Origin: Serpula lacrymans var. lacrymans S7.9
Lineage: Eukaryota > Basidiomycota > Agaricomycetes > Boletales > Serpulaceae
Direction of reading: 5' to 3'
Assembly: GCF_000218685.1 (NCBI RefSeq)
Contig: NW_006763291.1
Coordinates: 581,789-645,788 of the forward strand
Length of the DNA stretch: 64,000 nucleotides
The notes under the pieces: model-generated
The model's database searches: none
What the model saw: only the letters and a program-made list of their open reading frames with translations
What the model was told of the DNA's origin: nothing
Program-made: the position numbers and the translations under genes
Shown here: positions 1 through 11,433 of the stretch, piece by piece
Position numbering within the stretch: the stretch's first letter is position 1
Layout of the letters: each line of letters begins with the position of its first letter

Positions 1-1680
1 AGTTTCGACAGCATCTATATCGATAGGATCCGCTTCCGCTTCCACTTTTCCTTCAATCCAGGCCTTTGTTGTCACAAACAGAGACGGAGCAAGTCGCCAA
101 GCTTGGACTCCCCCTTTGTGGTCAACAAAGATAAGTGAATTCGATGGGTATGACGAAGCGGCTAATGACGAGGTCGCAACAAATGGCTTTGGGCTGGGTT
201 TGTCTATGCGAGATCCTGTCTCTGCCTTTGAAGCTGTGAAGGTCATCAGGGGGTCTTCATCTTCATCATCGGCAAAAGGCGTAGCCGAGCGGTGTAGATG
301 ACGACCTGTAGCCCAAACGCTATTGTCATCTGTGTCGGGGTGGAAAGCAACGCGGCTAGGTCGTTGAGTAGCTCGTTCGTGAATACGTCGAGGCGGTGTT
401 TGGGAGCGTGAACGTTGATGGGGATATCTGTGCCTTGAAGGTGGCAGTTCTACTTCATCGGACAATAAGTCAGAATTGCAGGACTCGCTAAGTAGTCTTG
501 CTGAGGAGGTTGAAGACGAAGAAGTTCTAGGTACTGGTGGATTCGTCAGGGGAAATATTATACCAAGTGACGATGGGTGCCAAAGTATGTCGGCACTGTT
601 GTACTTACTTTGGAACGGCCCACTTCTCCGCTCTGGAGGAATGACAACATATAGCTTGTGTTGCTCTTCATAAGCTTCGTAGTCCCAGCGATACATGTCC
701 CAGCCACATAAGGGATGTTGCTTGATAAACATTTAAATTGATGAGCCAGGCGAGAAGGGGCCAATTTAAAAATCACTAACCTGAATGGCCAGGTCTTTCT
801 GCTTGCCCTTGAAACGTATCGACGCGCCCATTTCTTGTAGAAGGGCTTGCTCCGTAATTTTCGCGTCGTCATAGTCAATCAAGTATTTGACAGCACGCAT
901 CTCTTCAATAAATGCATTCGGAGTGCAAGCACGAATACCATAATGTTCCAATTCATTCGAGCACATCGCTCTGCCAAAGTTGATAATCGATACTCTTTCA
1001 TCGTCACCTGATAAACCTTTAACATCAGCGTTAGAGAAGATAAAGGATGCACATACCAATAAAAATATTTCTCAGGGAGACGTCGCCATGAAGAACGCCT
1101 TGAGCGTGGATTCGTTCAAAGGAGTCGACAACGGCTTGTTTTGATTTCTTAGACATACAAGGATGAGCTTTGTGCCATCCTATGCTATGAGGCGCTTCCA
1201 TTGCAATGTCTTTTACCCCTTCGTCACTTTTGTAGACGCAGATGAAGGAAGGCACACAGACTCCTTGTAGGGGTTGTAACAGCTGAGGATGCGAATAGAG
1301 GTATAGCTGCAGGTAATGGCGGGGTCGGTAAAAACATCATTGAATGGGAGCTCGACTAACCTCGGTATAGAATTCATGACTGTGGAAAGGAAGGTTCCAA
1401 CTGTAAAGGATTAGCACATTCTCTGCAACATAAATGCTGAGACTCACGTTTTACTCAGGAAAGTAGTATACCTTCCTGAGATAAATCCTGTTCTTAAGCG
1501 TAACATCCAGCCTTCTCCGTCTTACAAAAATCAGTTTAACGTTGTTCATTATTGTGTCATAACATACCATCCACAAGAGAATCATCCATATCACTGCCTG
1601 CTGCAGGGGCATATTCCACACTAGGCCCAGGCTTGCCATTGTACTTCTCGACGGAGAACCTTTCAACGTAGCTTTCTCTG
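1..1680 (-). CDS. Protein kinase-like gene with HGD motif, 3'-partial
   Basis: This multi-exon gene runs leftwards off the window. Around 1310-1060 the frame reads through 'HPQLLQPLQG', then 'LHGDVSLRN', the RIO/Bud32-like catalytic-loop pattern seen in many basidiomycete kinase-like accessory proteins. The next exon (about 1040-780) carries 'IINFGRA' in the position of the DFG motif, so the metal-binding Asp looks replaced. An upstream segment (about 1680-1570, ending at a GTATGT donor) encodes a Pro/Gly/Asp-rich stretch. After a GTAAGT intron near 613, a Ser/Pro/Arg/Asp-rich tail stays open to position 1, so the C-terminus is missing. The first exon was not found. Activity is uncertain and it may be a pseudokinase. 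The family call is good; exon ends are approximate. Confidence 0.6.
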
Positions 1681-1684
1681 AATT

Positions 1685-2325
1685 TCATGAAGTGTAAGGT
1701 GGTTTGTGGTAAGAAAGTAGAAAGTGTCTTTGTTGAGTGTTGAGCTCATGGGGGACGGTCTTATGTATGTACTGTAGTAAAGCTTTGATCTGCGAGCTTT
1801 GGCCTGGAAACCTTGTGGCATTGTGCTCACAAAGGAAATCGTGGCGTAGTGACAAAAAGCAACCGTGGGAATCCTGGATAAGTACTAATCTGGTCTTACA
1901 AACGCAAGCACAGTATAATGTTGACGGCAAAATATCGATATCGCCTTCGAGTTGAGAGACCTCTTCCGGCTAGGAATATAGCTTCTTGATGCGTGGCTCA
2001 TGCAGTACATTGAATGTGATATCAGTCTAATGAGGTATCCAAGTTCTCGAATAACTGTAAGTACGGATCGTTTTATCGCTCTCATCCCTGCCTCAATTCT
2101 GCGATGTCTCGTCACAGAATGCACAAGGTAATAGATCTCGATCCAATCCACGACGGTGGGTACCTCAATCCACAACATCGGAAAGAGCGTCAACAAAAAA
2201 TCGGCTACGGGAGAGGTTTCATCGTCATCGACCTTAAGTCATATCGCAGCGTAATAATGAGGAGTCTCGTCCGTTGCCCATCAACACGTCAGTGGCTGAA
2301 TCGGGTACTATAGACGCGTCAAGCT
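1685..2325. other. Interval with no assigned gene
   Basis: Only short overlapping reading frames are present on the minus strand (for example 1885-2196 and 1685-1930). They could be 5' exons of the kinase-like gene or 3' exons of the F-box gene, but no motif lets me choose. Confidence 0.4.
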
Positions 2326-3557
2326 TTAGACATATTTAACACTCGTCCAGAGAGTGCATAGCAATGGGAATGTTATATCCCCCAGAAGATGGTCGTCCAG
2401 GTCTATTCTAACGTTGTTGAGCCGCAAAGTTGTGATGTTCGAAAAGGCAAATAGCTGTTGGATGGGTGTTGATGACAGTTTCACAATAGAAGTCGGTTTG
2501 ACCATGATAGTGTGCAATGAAGACGGAGAGAGATGGTTTGTTTTTAATGCATGCAAAAGCTTCGTGACATCGGCGTCGCAAGTACCGCAAAGCACTTCCA
2601 CGTGCTCCAAATTTTTGGACCGCAAAGTTTCAAATATCGAGCTGGGAATCATATTCAAACCAAAGTAAGAAGATATCTGCAAGTTTCGCAAGGAAGGAAG
2701 TCCAGATAATCCTATAGTTGACATTGTTTCGGTATCGCGACTCGAGTATACGATACTGAGATATTCTAGATGCTGCCACGACCTTACCAGATAGGCGAGG
2801 AAGTGGCTAGTGTGACTCGAATCTACGTTGTGGTGTCAAAAGACTGTTCCAAGCGACTCATGTAAGTAAACTTGCCTATATGCACCTTGAGTTTTTTTTA
2901 TAACAATGCTCTCTTTCGCGATGACAGTATTCATAAAGGAGGTGACTTCTTCATCGTGAAGCTGGGACGAAATAGAGATGTGATGTTTTTTTGGTCATGA
3001 GAAGACGCACGCAATCCTTGTACACCATTGCTTTGATATTATCAACAAAGGTCAATGAAGTGAGGTTTGGTAGTAAATGAGCCGAAGGACAGGCGATCAG
3101 CATGTCAAGTATTGTCGACGGGTTGACATAAATTGAGAAGTTCTGTAAGCCATGTGGAGGCAAGTCACCATGAGAGATAGATTTGATCCGTCGTGAGTAG
3201 TGGAAAATTCTATCCCATTCTTCATCACGAGGTGATCTTGCCAGGCACTAATATTATCGTGAACCACGGTGAATGATCATATCCACATCAGTAGTAGAGC
3301 AATGCGGGCAGGTACAGGCCATGGAACATACCAGTTCGTTACGAACAAAAGAATCACTGAGCAAATACACCTTGATGCAGTACACACAAGAAGAGTGGTA
3401 CGAATGATGTCTGTGTTCTCCAAAGAACGTCACAAGCTGGTTCAAGAAATGCATGACATGTTCTGGCAAGACTTGGGAGGTCTTCATATAGTAGTGACAC
3501 TTCGAAGCTCTCGTATAATATTTCAGAAATCTTAAGGCAAGAATGCATGCGCATGTT
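2326..3557 (-). CDS. F-box/leucine-rich-repeat-like protein, possibly degraded
   Basis: The N-terminal exon (about 3554-3400) has the order typical of agaricomycete F-box proteins: 'KISEILYESFE', 'YEDLPSLARTCHAFLEP', then 'DVLWRTQTS'. A later exon starts after a TAG acceptor near 3249 with 'SPRDEEWDRIFHYSRRIKS', continuing through 'LLPNLTSLTF' to about 2950. The last part (about 2820-2326) has leucine-rich pieces such as 'LPSLRNLQIS' and 'LEHVEVLCG'. F-box proteins select substrates for SCF ubiquitin ligases, and this family is hugely expanded in mushrooms. The first exon reaches a stop at 3354 without an obvious donor, and the link to the second exon is unclear. It may therefore be a recent pseudogene or have an unseen splice. 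Confidence 0.55.
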
Positions 3558-3694
3558 GTGTTCGTCACGGTGTTCGAGTTGTGGTGTCTCTAGTGTTTGT
3601 TATAGAAAGTTGGTAATGGTTTTCCGAGTATCCTTATTTGGTATGTATTCATTTACCTCCGCGCCCGCCATCTTGCTCATCGACACCGCCAGCG

Positions 3695-4676
3695 ATGAGG
3701 GTAGTGTCCCCTTCGGTTTCTCATTCTTGTTCTCGACTCAAACATCCATCAAGCAAATGCGGTCGCTCTTTCTCGTCCACGTCTCGTCGCTGCGGACATT
3801 ACGAGACGCTGTCTGTCCCCCACAACGCAACAAAAGCTCAGATCAAAGTGAGCATCCTTGACCTCAGGTTCTACTTCCAAAACAAAATGCTAACTACCGC
3901 ATCATTCTTGATACATAGTCGAGTTTTTACCAGGTGATTGTGCACTTTGTCCTTCCGGCGTTCTGGCCATTTCGCTCATCTTCGGACTTGGCGTCGACGT
4001 GTTTTTACCTAGCTTAGCAAACTATTTCATCCCGACGTAGCTGAAGACCCAAAGTCAAGGGAAAAGTTTCAAGCAGTGAGCGATGCATATGCAATACTAG
4101 GCGACGATCGCAAACGGTATGTCTCGTCATTCCCCTTTACCCTCCAAACTTCACGCTACGTCCAGACGCGAATACGACCGCTCTCTCAAAAGACCTGCTC
4201 CACCACCAACACCAACACCAACGACATCACCTACCCCATCCTCCACGACCTCCCGCCACCGCCCTGCCCGACCACACCCGCATGTATGGGAGGTCCACCG
4301 GTCCGGAAAATACACTTACTATCGTCCTCCTCCAGGCCAGCAGACGAGCTACACCTGGTCCCGTACAGACCCATTTACGAGTCCGCATGTGCAGAGAGCG
4401 ACTGGCAAGTCGGCTATGCCGGGTGGGGCACACCCGCGACCTATGGAAGGGAAGGCGAGACCTGGGCCGTTTGCAGGGATGGGGACAGGGGCAGGTAAGG
4501 ATGCTGGTACAGGGAGTGGCTCAGGGACAGCGGGGGCACCGCATCAACAACGTACGGAGACAGAGTCGGATCGAGTTGGGAGAGAGTCTTCCGTGTTCAG
4601 GGTGATACAGGTTATCGGTATCGTTATGGTGATAGCTACAATCGGGAATGGATTCAGTGTTAGTGCTTCGTGGTGA
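3695..4676 (+). CDS. J-domain (DnaJ-like) protein with C-terminal membrane segment
   Basis: Four exons (3695-3847, 3919-3933, 4013-4116, 4166-4676) join in phase to give 260 aa. Residues 1-30 are Ser/Arg-rich and fit a mitochondrial presequence. The J domain follows: '[17 protein letters not shown]', a 15-nt microexon encoding SSFYQ, then 'LSKLFHPDV' with the HPD tripeptide that stimulates Hsp70 ATPase, and '[14 protein letters not shown]'. After it comes a Pro/Thr- and Gly-rich linker and a hydrophobic C-terminus ('[12 protein letters not shown]'), a likely membrane anchor. The order matches small mitochondrial inner-membrane J proteins of fungi. The ATG at 3695 is the first in frame before the J domain. 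It converges on the IKS1-type gene. Confidence 0.8.
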
Positions 4677-5369
4677 CATTACTGGAAAAACAGTGGGGCT
4701 TTCGAAGAGAGGGCGATGTGATGAGGGATATAGATATAATTATTGGGGAGCTGGTAGACTGCTCATTCGTACATTTACAAAGGAGGAGCAGGTATATGAG
4801 CAGACGGGTAAAGAGGTTACTTGCGTATATACTTGGAAGAGCAGACTAACTTGATGATGGGAAGCATGAGGTGTATAGGTGAGTTCATGTCGTATTCTTC
4901 TCTTGCTCTTTTTCCCGTGTTCTCAAATAGCCGACTAACTGCGCCTTTCTGTCCTATCCATAGGGATACTATATGGATATAGTTATCTATCCATTTGTAC
5001 AAGGTGTACGTTCGCTCATCAATGACTATCAAATGCACTTCATTCATGGGCACAATTGTATATCTACCTACGTGAGGCTTTTGGATTATGGCCTCGCTTT
5101 TGCAATTAGTTGGAAAAAATTTTGGGATACGTCTTTAAATCCAGTGATCTAACAACTAGTATAGAGAACATGGATAAAACTGGGATGGGCCAAACAAGAA
5201 AAATGTGCAACGTTTCACTGCACGACCTCCCGTGCCTAAAAGGAACGAATACCGCGCCTAAAAGTGATCTAAGACTTGAATATAAGTGTACATATTGTTA
5301 AAGATACACAGATCCACACTCCGTGGAATCACCAGAACCATAACCTTTTCCATGACTATCATGATAACT
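4677..5369. other. Intergenic interval between convergent genes
   Basis: It contains 3' flanks of the J-protein gene (+) and the IKS1-type kinase gene (-). I see no coding or repeat signal. Confidence 0.5.
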
Positions 5370-8300
5370 TTACTCTCCATGCACCCCAACCCACCACACT
5401 GCCGCGACATGCACTGCGGCAAGTAAGATCGACACACCCAACCCATCGAGTAACGTATCTGCCACACCCAAGGACATCAGCACGCCTACTGTTGCTGGAT
5501 ACTCTCGTACCATCCTCGGAGAAAAGCACGAAATCGATATGGCCTAGTGAAAGATGTGTCAGTCGACACAATAAAACCTGATGGCATGAAAACGGCTGTA
5601 AAGGGAGGAGAAGAGGGTAGGACATCATCGTACCTTCGCAGCAAGCACGCACGACTTCATACCCCTCACATACATATCTGCACTCGGTCGGATACCGAGG
5701 CGTCTACCTCTCATTCCTAGCTCTGGTTGCATATCCATTACACCCTTGACTGCATTCCACCCCTCCCCAACCCACCTCCACACACGTCTTCGTGGTAGTG
5801 GCTCAAGAGAGGGGACAGATGGGGGAGCTGCTAGTCGTAGCAAGGGCGTCTTCTCACCGTCTTGCTCCATCAAAGCTAGAGACGCTGACCACTGGTCATT
5901 CTCGCTCTTGGCAGCTCCACCTTCGTCACCACGTTCAGTATAGTGCCCATTGCTAGGACTATTTACGAGCTCTCCGTCGTATGTCGGACTTGAAGGGCCC
6001 TGCCGCTCATCACTCATTTTCCGTACGACAGGTATCAGAGAACTTGATGCCTGGTTTGGGACAGGGGTGACTGGGTCGAACTGGAATGTGGAAATAAATA
6101 GATTGGTTTAGTAAGCGCAAGTTGAAAACAAGTTTTTAGTCACGATAAACCGTATGGGATGACAACCGCCAGTCGCTAATGAGGGAATTAGAAAGAAACT
6201 CACCCGTCCTTCACGCATAGCACCAAGTACACGTTCGCAAGAAGGTCGTGAAGAAGGTGTAACATTCAGTAGACTTTCGAGAAGGTACAGGAAAGCACGT
6301 GGGAGGCGTCGAGATTCAAACGAGGTAACCAGCGATGGCGACTGGCGAAATCTGTTCAAGCGATCAAGACATCGCTCTTCGATTACCTACATAACTGAGG
6401 AGAGAAAAAACATACCCGCGATAGTCAAACACCTCCATCTCGAGTTTACTCATCTTATCACTTTCGTCCACTACGCTCGCCTCTCCGTCAGCCGCATATT
6501 GGTATGGAAGTTTGAAGAAGAGGAGCTTGTGCAGAATCATGCCAAGAGACCACATGTCGGATTTGGAGTCGACTTGCTGGAGCAGTCCAGTTTGGGGAGA
6601 AGGGAGCGATTCAGGTGAGGCATATTCTAGACTAAAAGATGTCAGCCAGCAAACAGTAGGGCATGAATATTGCGGATGAAGATATAGGAGATGAAAACGT
6701 ACGTCCCAGTGTTTCCTGAGCGATTGCGGTTTGAATGGAGCATATCTCGTGATGTACCAAAATCTGATAGCATTGCCCGAGGTCTGCATGAACAAGGATG
6801 ATCAGATAAAAGCAAGAGATATAACACAAAATTAGGGCGCATACATAAGCTTGCCTTCGTCCCACGTCAGGAGAACGTTGCCTGGCTTTAAATCCAGATG
6901 CAGAATAGACCTATCGTGCTACAAAACAGGTCGTCAGCCTATCAAGTTTCCCTACACATATGGTGAAAGGATACGACGCACCAAGAACGCCAACCCCTCC
7001 GTCACGTCCGCGAACAGGCTCTTGACCTCTTCGGGGCTCAACAGATGAACCGCCTTCAACGAGGTTCGACCTCTTCCTCCATCTATACCTACCCCTCCTA
7101 CACCAATCCCGCCTTCCATTTCCCTTCTTAGCCTCTCACGCTCTTCTGGTGGGGCCCTTTTCATAGCACGGAAAGCCCGTATGCGAGCAGAAGGTGAGTG
7201 AAGATCGGAGGCAGGCGGGGTGGAAGGAGAAGGAGAAGATGGACCAGATATAGAGGAGGCATGGGCATGAATGTGGGGTAACCTGGTAGAACGACCAAGG
7301 CGGAGATCGATGAAGTCATCTAGACTAAAATGCGATAACATAAAGTGAGTGAAATCGTCTACTACACATATATGCTGGGTATATGCGCATGGGGATAACA
7401 GGGCTACGAATAGCTTACCTGCCGCCTTCTGCCCATTGCATTAGCACGCTGTATAGAGAAGATCAGTATTACTGTATCATCAAGTCTGAAGATTATTTTT
7501 TGAAATGGTGAGTGGGACTCAACTGGAGAGCTGGCACTTTTGGTCCAAAGGACGAGAACTGGCAAGTTTCAAGCCAAGCATGATGGTAGGTGATGATATT
7601 GCGGTGGTGGAGTCGTTCCAACAAACGGACCTGATACAATCGTGTTATTCAGTTCAAATTGTACGTACCGCATAGTCGCACCTCTTTCAGTATGGTAAGG
7701 AGATAAGAATGGGACTCTCCGACTGCGATTTTTTTAACTGCGAAATGGCCTGTCCCACCAAAAGAAGAGATATATTAATATAATCTTGGTATGCGATGGA
7801 AGTCTGGTGAAATGAAGCGAACCAAGGGGATTTCCATCCAATACATGCTATTATGTCGTTAAAAGTCGAGCAATTAGAGGTAAACGAAAGAAATGAAATG
7901 CAAACCTGACAAAGATAGACACTTCCATTTGCACCCATACCTAACCTGTATTCCTCTTGGAAGAACGCCCTGAAATATCCTTCAGCCATAGCTTCGCGTG
8001 GAAAGGTAGGGCGCCGCCTCCTAGACTCGTCGTCCATGAGTGGAGGAGGACTCGAAGGCCGCGATGACGTCTCATTTGCGATGGCGAGAAGCTGGAAGTA
8101 GTTGGAAGCGCGCGAGTGAAAAGCGGGGTGAGAATGGCGTGACGAGTCGATATCTTCGACATCATCGGTATCGAGGTGGTCGAACCCTGACGGTAGAGGT
8201 CTGTGGCAATAAGGACACGACGACGGCTGGTGTCCTTCGAGTATGGTAGACGATTTGCATATAGAGAGAGCGTGCGACGTTGGGTTGTAGAGCACGACTT

Positions 8301-8397
8301 GGTTTGAGGCTTGGAAGATGGGCTGCCAGTCTGGGTCCAATGGTGCGAGAGCAACGAGAGCGTGGTTGGGAGAAGGAGACTGGGTTTCGTCGAACAT
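5370..8397 (-). CDS. IKS1: IKS1-type serine/threonine protein kinase with C-terminal membrane segments
   Basis: The first exon (8397-7906) encodes an N-terminal region with a CPYC...RPLP zinc-ribbon-like piece and ends in 'YRLGMGANGSVYLCQ', the glycine-rich ATP loop. Later exons give 'HVLDGNPLG', then 'GHFAVKKIAVG' with the ATP-binding Lys, 'QWAEGGSLDDFIDLRLG', 'HLDLKPGNVLL' (catalytic loop), 'MLSDFGTSRDM' (DFG), 'EYASPESL' and 'SKSDMWSLGMILHKLLF'. A long Ser/Pro/Gly-rich insert (about 7290-7070) lies inside the kinase domain. The last exon, spliced after 'CVLAAK', encodes two hydrophobic stretches and stops at 5370, matching the membrane-tail arrangement I know for Iks1 kinases. The function in yeast is poorly known. 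Family call is firm; some exon ends were only read by eye. Confidence 0.85.
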
Positions 8398-8900
8398 ATT
8401 GCCACGTATCTAAATGATATTCGTGGATAGTGGCGGTATGCAGAAGAGTCGTGCTTTGATTGTTTTATAGCTGGCTCGAACACTGGTTTCGAGATTCTGT
8501 ATGTAAATCGTCACGGGGCTCCTCAACGTGGTGGAGTAAATATAAACGGGCTGGAACGAGCACGCCTCAAGTGTATGGGAACGAAAGACAAGGGTGTATG
8601 TTATATTCTTTGACAAGCCAGACGAGGTATGGACTTGGACGACAGCAGACCTGCCAGTGAGTGGAGACTATGAAGCTGGGTCAGGTCTAGGCCAAGACCG
8701 GCATGTTGCGGCGGTTTAGAGCCTTGTGGCTTAGTGCCATAAATGGAAATGACCATCCTAAAAAGCCGAGCACGCCTCATTACAAAAGAAAACCCGTTTC
8801 TACTAGTCCGTTCATCCGACCAACCACGCCTCTCGCTTCCCTCTCTCTCGTCGCTCCTTCTATCTAACTCCCACAAAATCGCGTCAAAAAGCTATCAATA
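8398..8900. promoter_or_regulatory. Shared divergent promoter region
   Basis: This interval separates the start codons of the IKS1-type kinase (-) and the Gln/Gly-rich membrane protein (+). The side next to 8900 is pyrimidine-rich, as is common before fungal start sites. No TATA box or other clear element was identified. Confidence 0.4.
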
Positions 8901-9741
8901 ATGTCCATAGAGCTCGAAGCGCGTCAGCAGCAGGGCGGGGGTAATCAACAGGGTGGTCAACAGGGTGGTCAACAAGGAGGCGGCAATCAGCAGGGAGGGC
9001 AACAAGGTGGTCAAGGTGGTCAACAGGGTGGGGGACAACAGAATGGAGGAGGCAATAGTCAATCACAGTCTCAATCCCAGTCGGCGTCTCAGTCCCAGCA
9101 ATCAGGATCCAGCTCAGCCTCATCTTCCACTCTCTCCATCCCCGAATCCGCACCTGCAGGTCTTCTCACCGTAACCCAACCACCCCAGCAGTCAACCTCG
9201 TACTACAAAATTGCACAGAATGAATTCATCACATTCGGCTGGAACTTCAGCTACGTCCTCGCTACGCCCACCCACCTCACTGTGTCTGCGGCATGTGACA
9301 ACGGAAACACGTATCCTGTAGGTCCAACAAATGGCATTATACCAGGGACTGCAACCAGTGTCGTCTGGGATCCTTATACTTATCAGACGTCGCATCCGGA
9401 CCTCCCTCTCGCTCAAGCAAAATATACGCTACAAATATGGGGTGATCAGGGACCTGGTGCTGCTCGTGCCCCAGGAATATTGACTCCCAACAGTGCCCTG
9501 CAGTTTGCTCTCTACACGCCCCAGCCATACACTCCAATCAGTAGTGGTAAGTTGCATCCACTTTCACTTGTGTTTATTATAAAACTGTTTCTGATGTATT
9601 GGTCTTGCAGGTTGGTCATGTGCAGGATGTTCAAGTGCCTTGTCGCAGTATGTTGCGCACCCTGCTTTTGCGGGCATCGTTGCGACCATGGTCATCATGT
9701 TTCTCTCTGGCTCTATTCTCATGCGCCGCAGCGCACACTAG
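8901..9741 (+). CDS. Gln/Gly-rich surface or membrane protein (DUF7137-like)
   Basis: Two exons (8901-9546, 9611-9741) splice in phase to 258 aa. Residues 7-60 are Gln/Gly/Asn repeats ('GGQQGGQQGG'), followed by a Ser/Gln stretch. The folded part contains 'EFITFGWNFSYV', 'GTATSVVWDPYTYQ', 'YTLQIWGDQGPGA' and 'QFALYTPQPYTP'. I recognise this from conserved fungal surface proteins which, from memory, carry the label DUF7137. The second exon encodes 'CAGC' and one membrane span ('FAGIVATMVIMFLSGSILM') with a basic end. There is no signal peptide at this ATG; an in-frame stop lies just upstream, and 'EARQQQ' resembles the residues after a signal or Kex2 site, so an unseen upstream exon is possible. 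Molecular function is unknown. Confidence 0.7.
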
Positions 9742-11029
9742 GATCGTTCTTCTCTGACGCGCTTCTATCAAGGAAATCATCACGTGTGACGAGGATGACG
9801 CTCACGACCGATAAGCTCGCAGTAGGACTTTTGTTCTTTCCTTGGGCTGGACATTCTTTTTACATATGACATCTATCATCAAATTGCCTACTTACACGCT
9901 TCCTTCAAAGTTGTTCACACTGGACTTGCAATATTCTTTTGGTTCTTCTTCTGGCTCTGGCTCTTACATCTGGTTCTTTCCTTCTAATTGATACCTCTTT
10001 GCCTCTTTGTGCCTCCTAATTTCTCGCCGTGTGGATAAGGCGCAGATAATAGACTCTTTCCTTTAAACTTCTTGCACTCTTTCTTGTGATGACATAGTAT
10101 CCGTGCATGTGATTATCTTTGCTAAACACATCTCGGTGATATGATCCGTTTCGAGTCTGCATCGCTATCTGAATCTGATCGTCCTTTTGCCTTTGTCTCC
10201 GCAGTCCAATTACAAGGATCTTTCAAAAATATCTCTGGCAGGAAGTGTCAATTGTCTCTATTTTTGTGAGGCCTGAGAAGAAGAGACTGCGCAACTTTGA
10301 ACATGTGGACATATGGTCAACGATGTAAAGCTTACTGGACATTAGACAGACCTGCAAGTGTAGGCACAAGTTGGTCAAATGTGGCCCGGGGCGTATTATC
10401 CCTTGCCGGTTCTTTAAATTTCGAGGTATGCGTTGGTGATATTCAAGAGCATGATTGGCTAACTTTCAACGATATGTAGATCTAACAGATGCGAATACGA
10501 TAATAGACCGATCGAGTAATGTCAAAACGTCAGTTAGTCAAGTGAAAACAGCTTGTCGCAGAAGACACTAGGAGGAAGGAACACGGTAGCTTGTCGTGTT
10601 GACAAGTGAGCCTTACAGGACCAAAGTGAGTCTTTGCATTCGACCTGAACGTTGAACAATAATATAAATAACCATGTGTGTATTGAGATTTTCCATATCG
10701 TCGATGCCAAATGGATCGAACAAGCGAATGTCTTTGTCTTCTGGAGTGGCAAAAATAATCCTGCTCAGCAAAGTTACCCCGTTCACGAGCAGGAATGATT
10801 ACCCACCGCTGACCAAATCCAAGTCTTAACTTTCATGGCATCTCACTGCTCTTCGGTAATATCTATCATTTTGTCCAATTCGCTGTACTTTCTCATCGCA
10901 TTCGTGTTACTAGAATGATTGCGCATGCTACTAGTCTCTATTTCTCTATTTTTCTCCCTCTCTCCCTCTTTCTTGTGGTAAAGCCGAGGTTGATTGTATG
11001 TTTAAGGGCCACAGACATATGAGTTATGA
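9742..11029. other. Long intergenic interval
   Basis: Apart from the probable 3' UTR of the upstream gene, I see only short unsupported reading frames and a CT-rich stretch near 10930-10975. Confidence 0.5.
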
Positions 11030-11190
11030 CTTGTTTTTCTTGGTCATAAAATTCAAACCTTTGTAGTCAATATAAAGCTGAAGTTCGCCCGCCTTCCGTC
11101 GGACAAAAAGGATAGGAGCTGCGGCGGGGGGTGGAACAGAGAATAAAACCCTTCTTGACCTTGACGCTCGTCCTGCAAGGACTGGTACAT
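11030..11190 (-). pseudogene. Ty3-type reverse transcriptase relic
   Basis: Read on the minus strand, about 11130-11035 gives '[20 protein letters not shown]' followed by '[12 protein letters not shown]'. This matches the conserved RT segment (APILFVKKKDGSLR..VDYR.LN) of Ty3-type elements. Just upstream, in another frame, lies '[10 protein letters not shown]', the expected preceding residues, so a frameshift separates the two pieces. Nothing else of the element is recognisable. It lies about 300 bp beyond the 3' end of the NLR gene. Confidence 0.7.
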
Positions 11191-11433
11191 TTTACAGGCT
11201 TAATACACCGGAAATTGTTTGACACCACAAACATAAAAGCACCTTCAATCCCTTCAAAACCAAGGATTATTCACCAAGGGAACAGTGCTATATCCGGGTA
11301 AATATCACTCAGCCCAAGGTCCGCAGTGGTCGTTGTGGACGATACTGAGGTAGGACCAGTCTCCCCTAGGTATACCATCATTTAGGAGGAAGATAGTCTG
11401 AAGTGAACCATGTCAAACACACCTTTAATAAAA

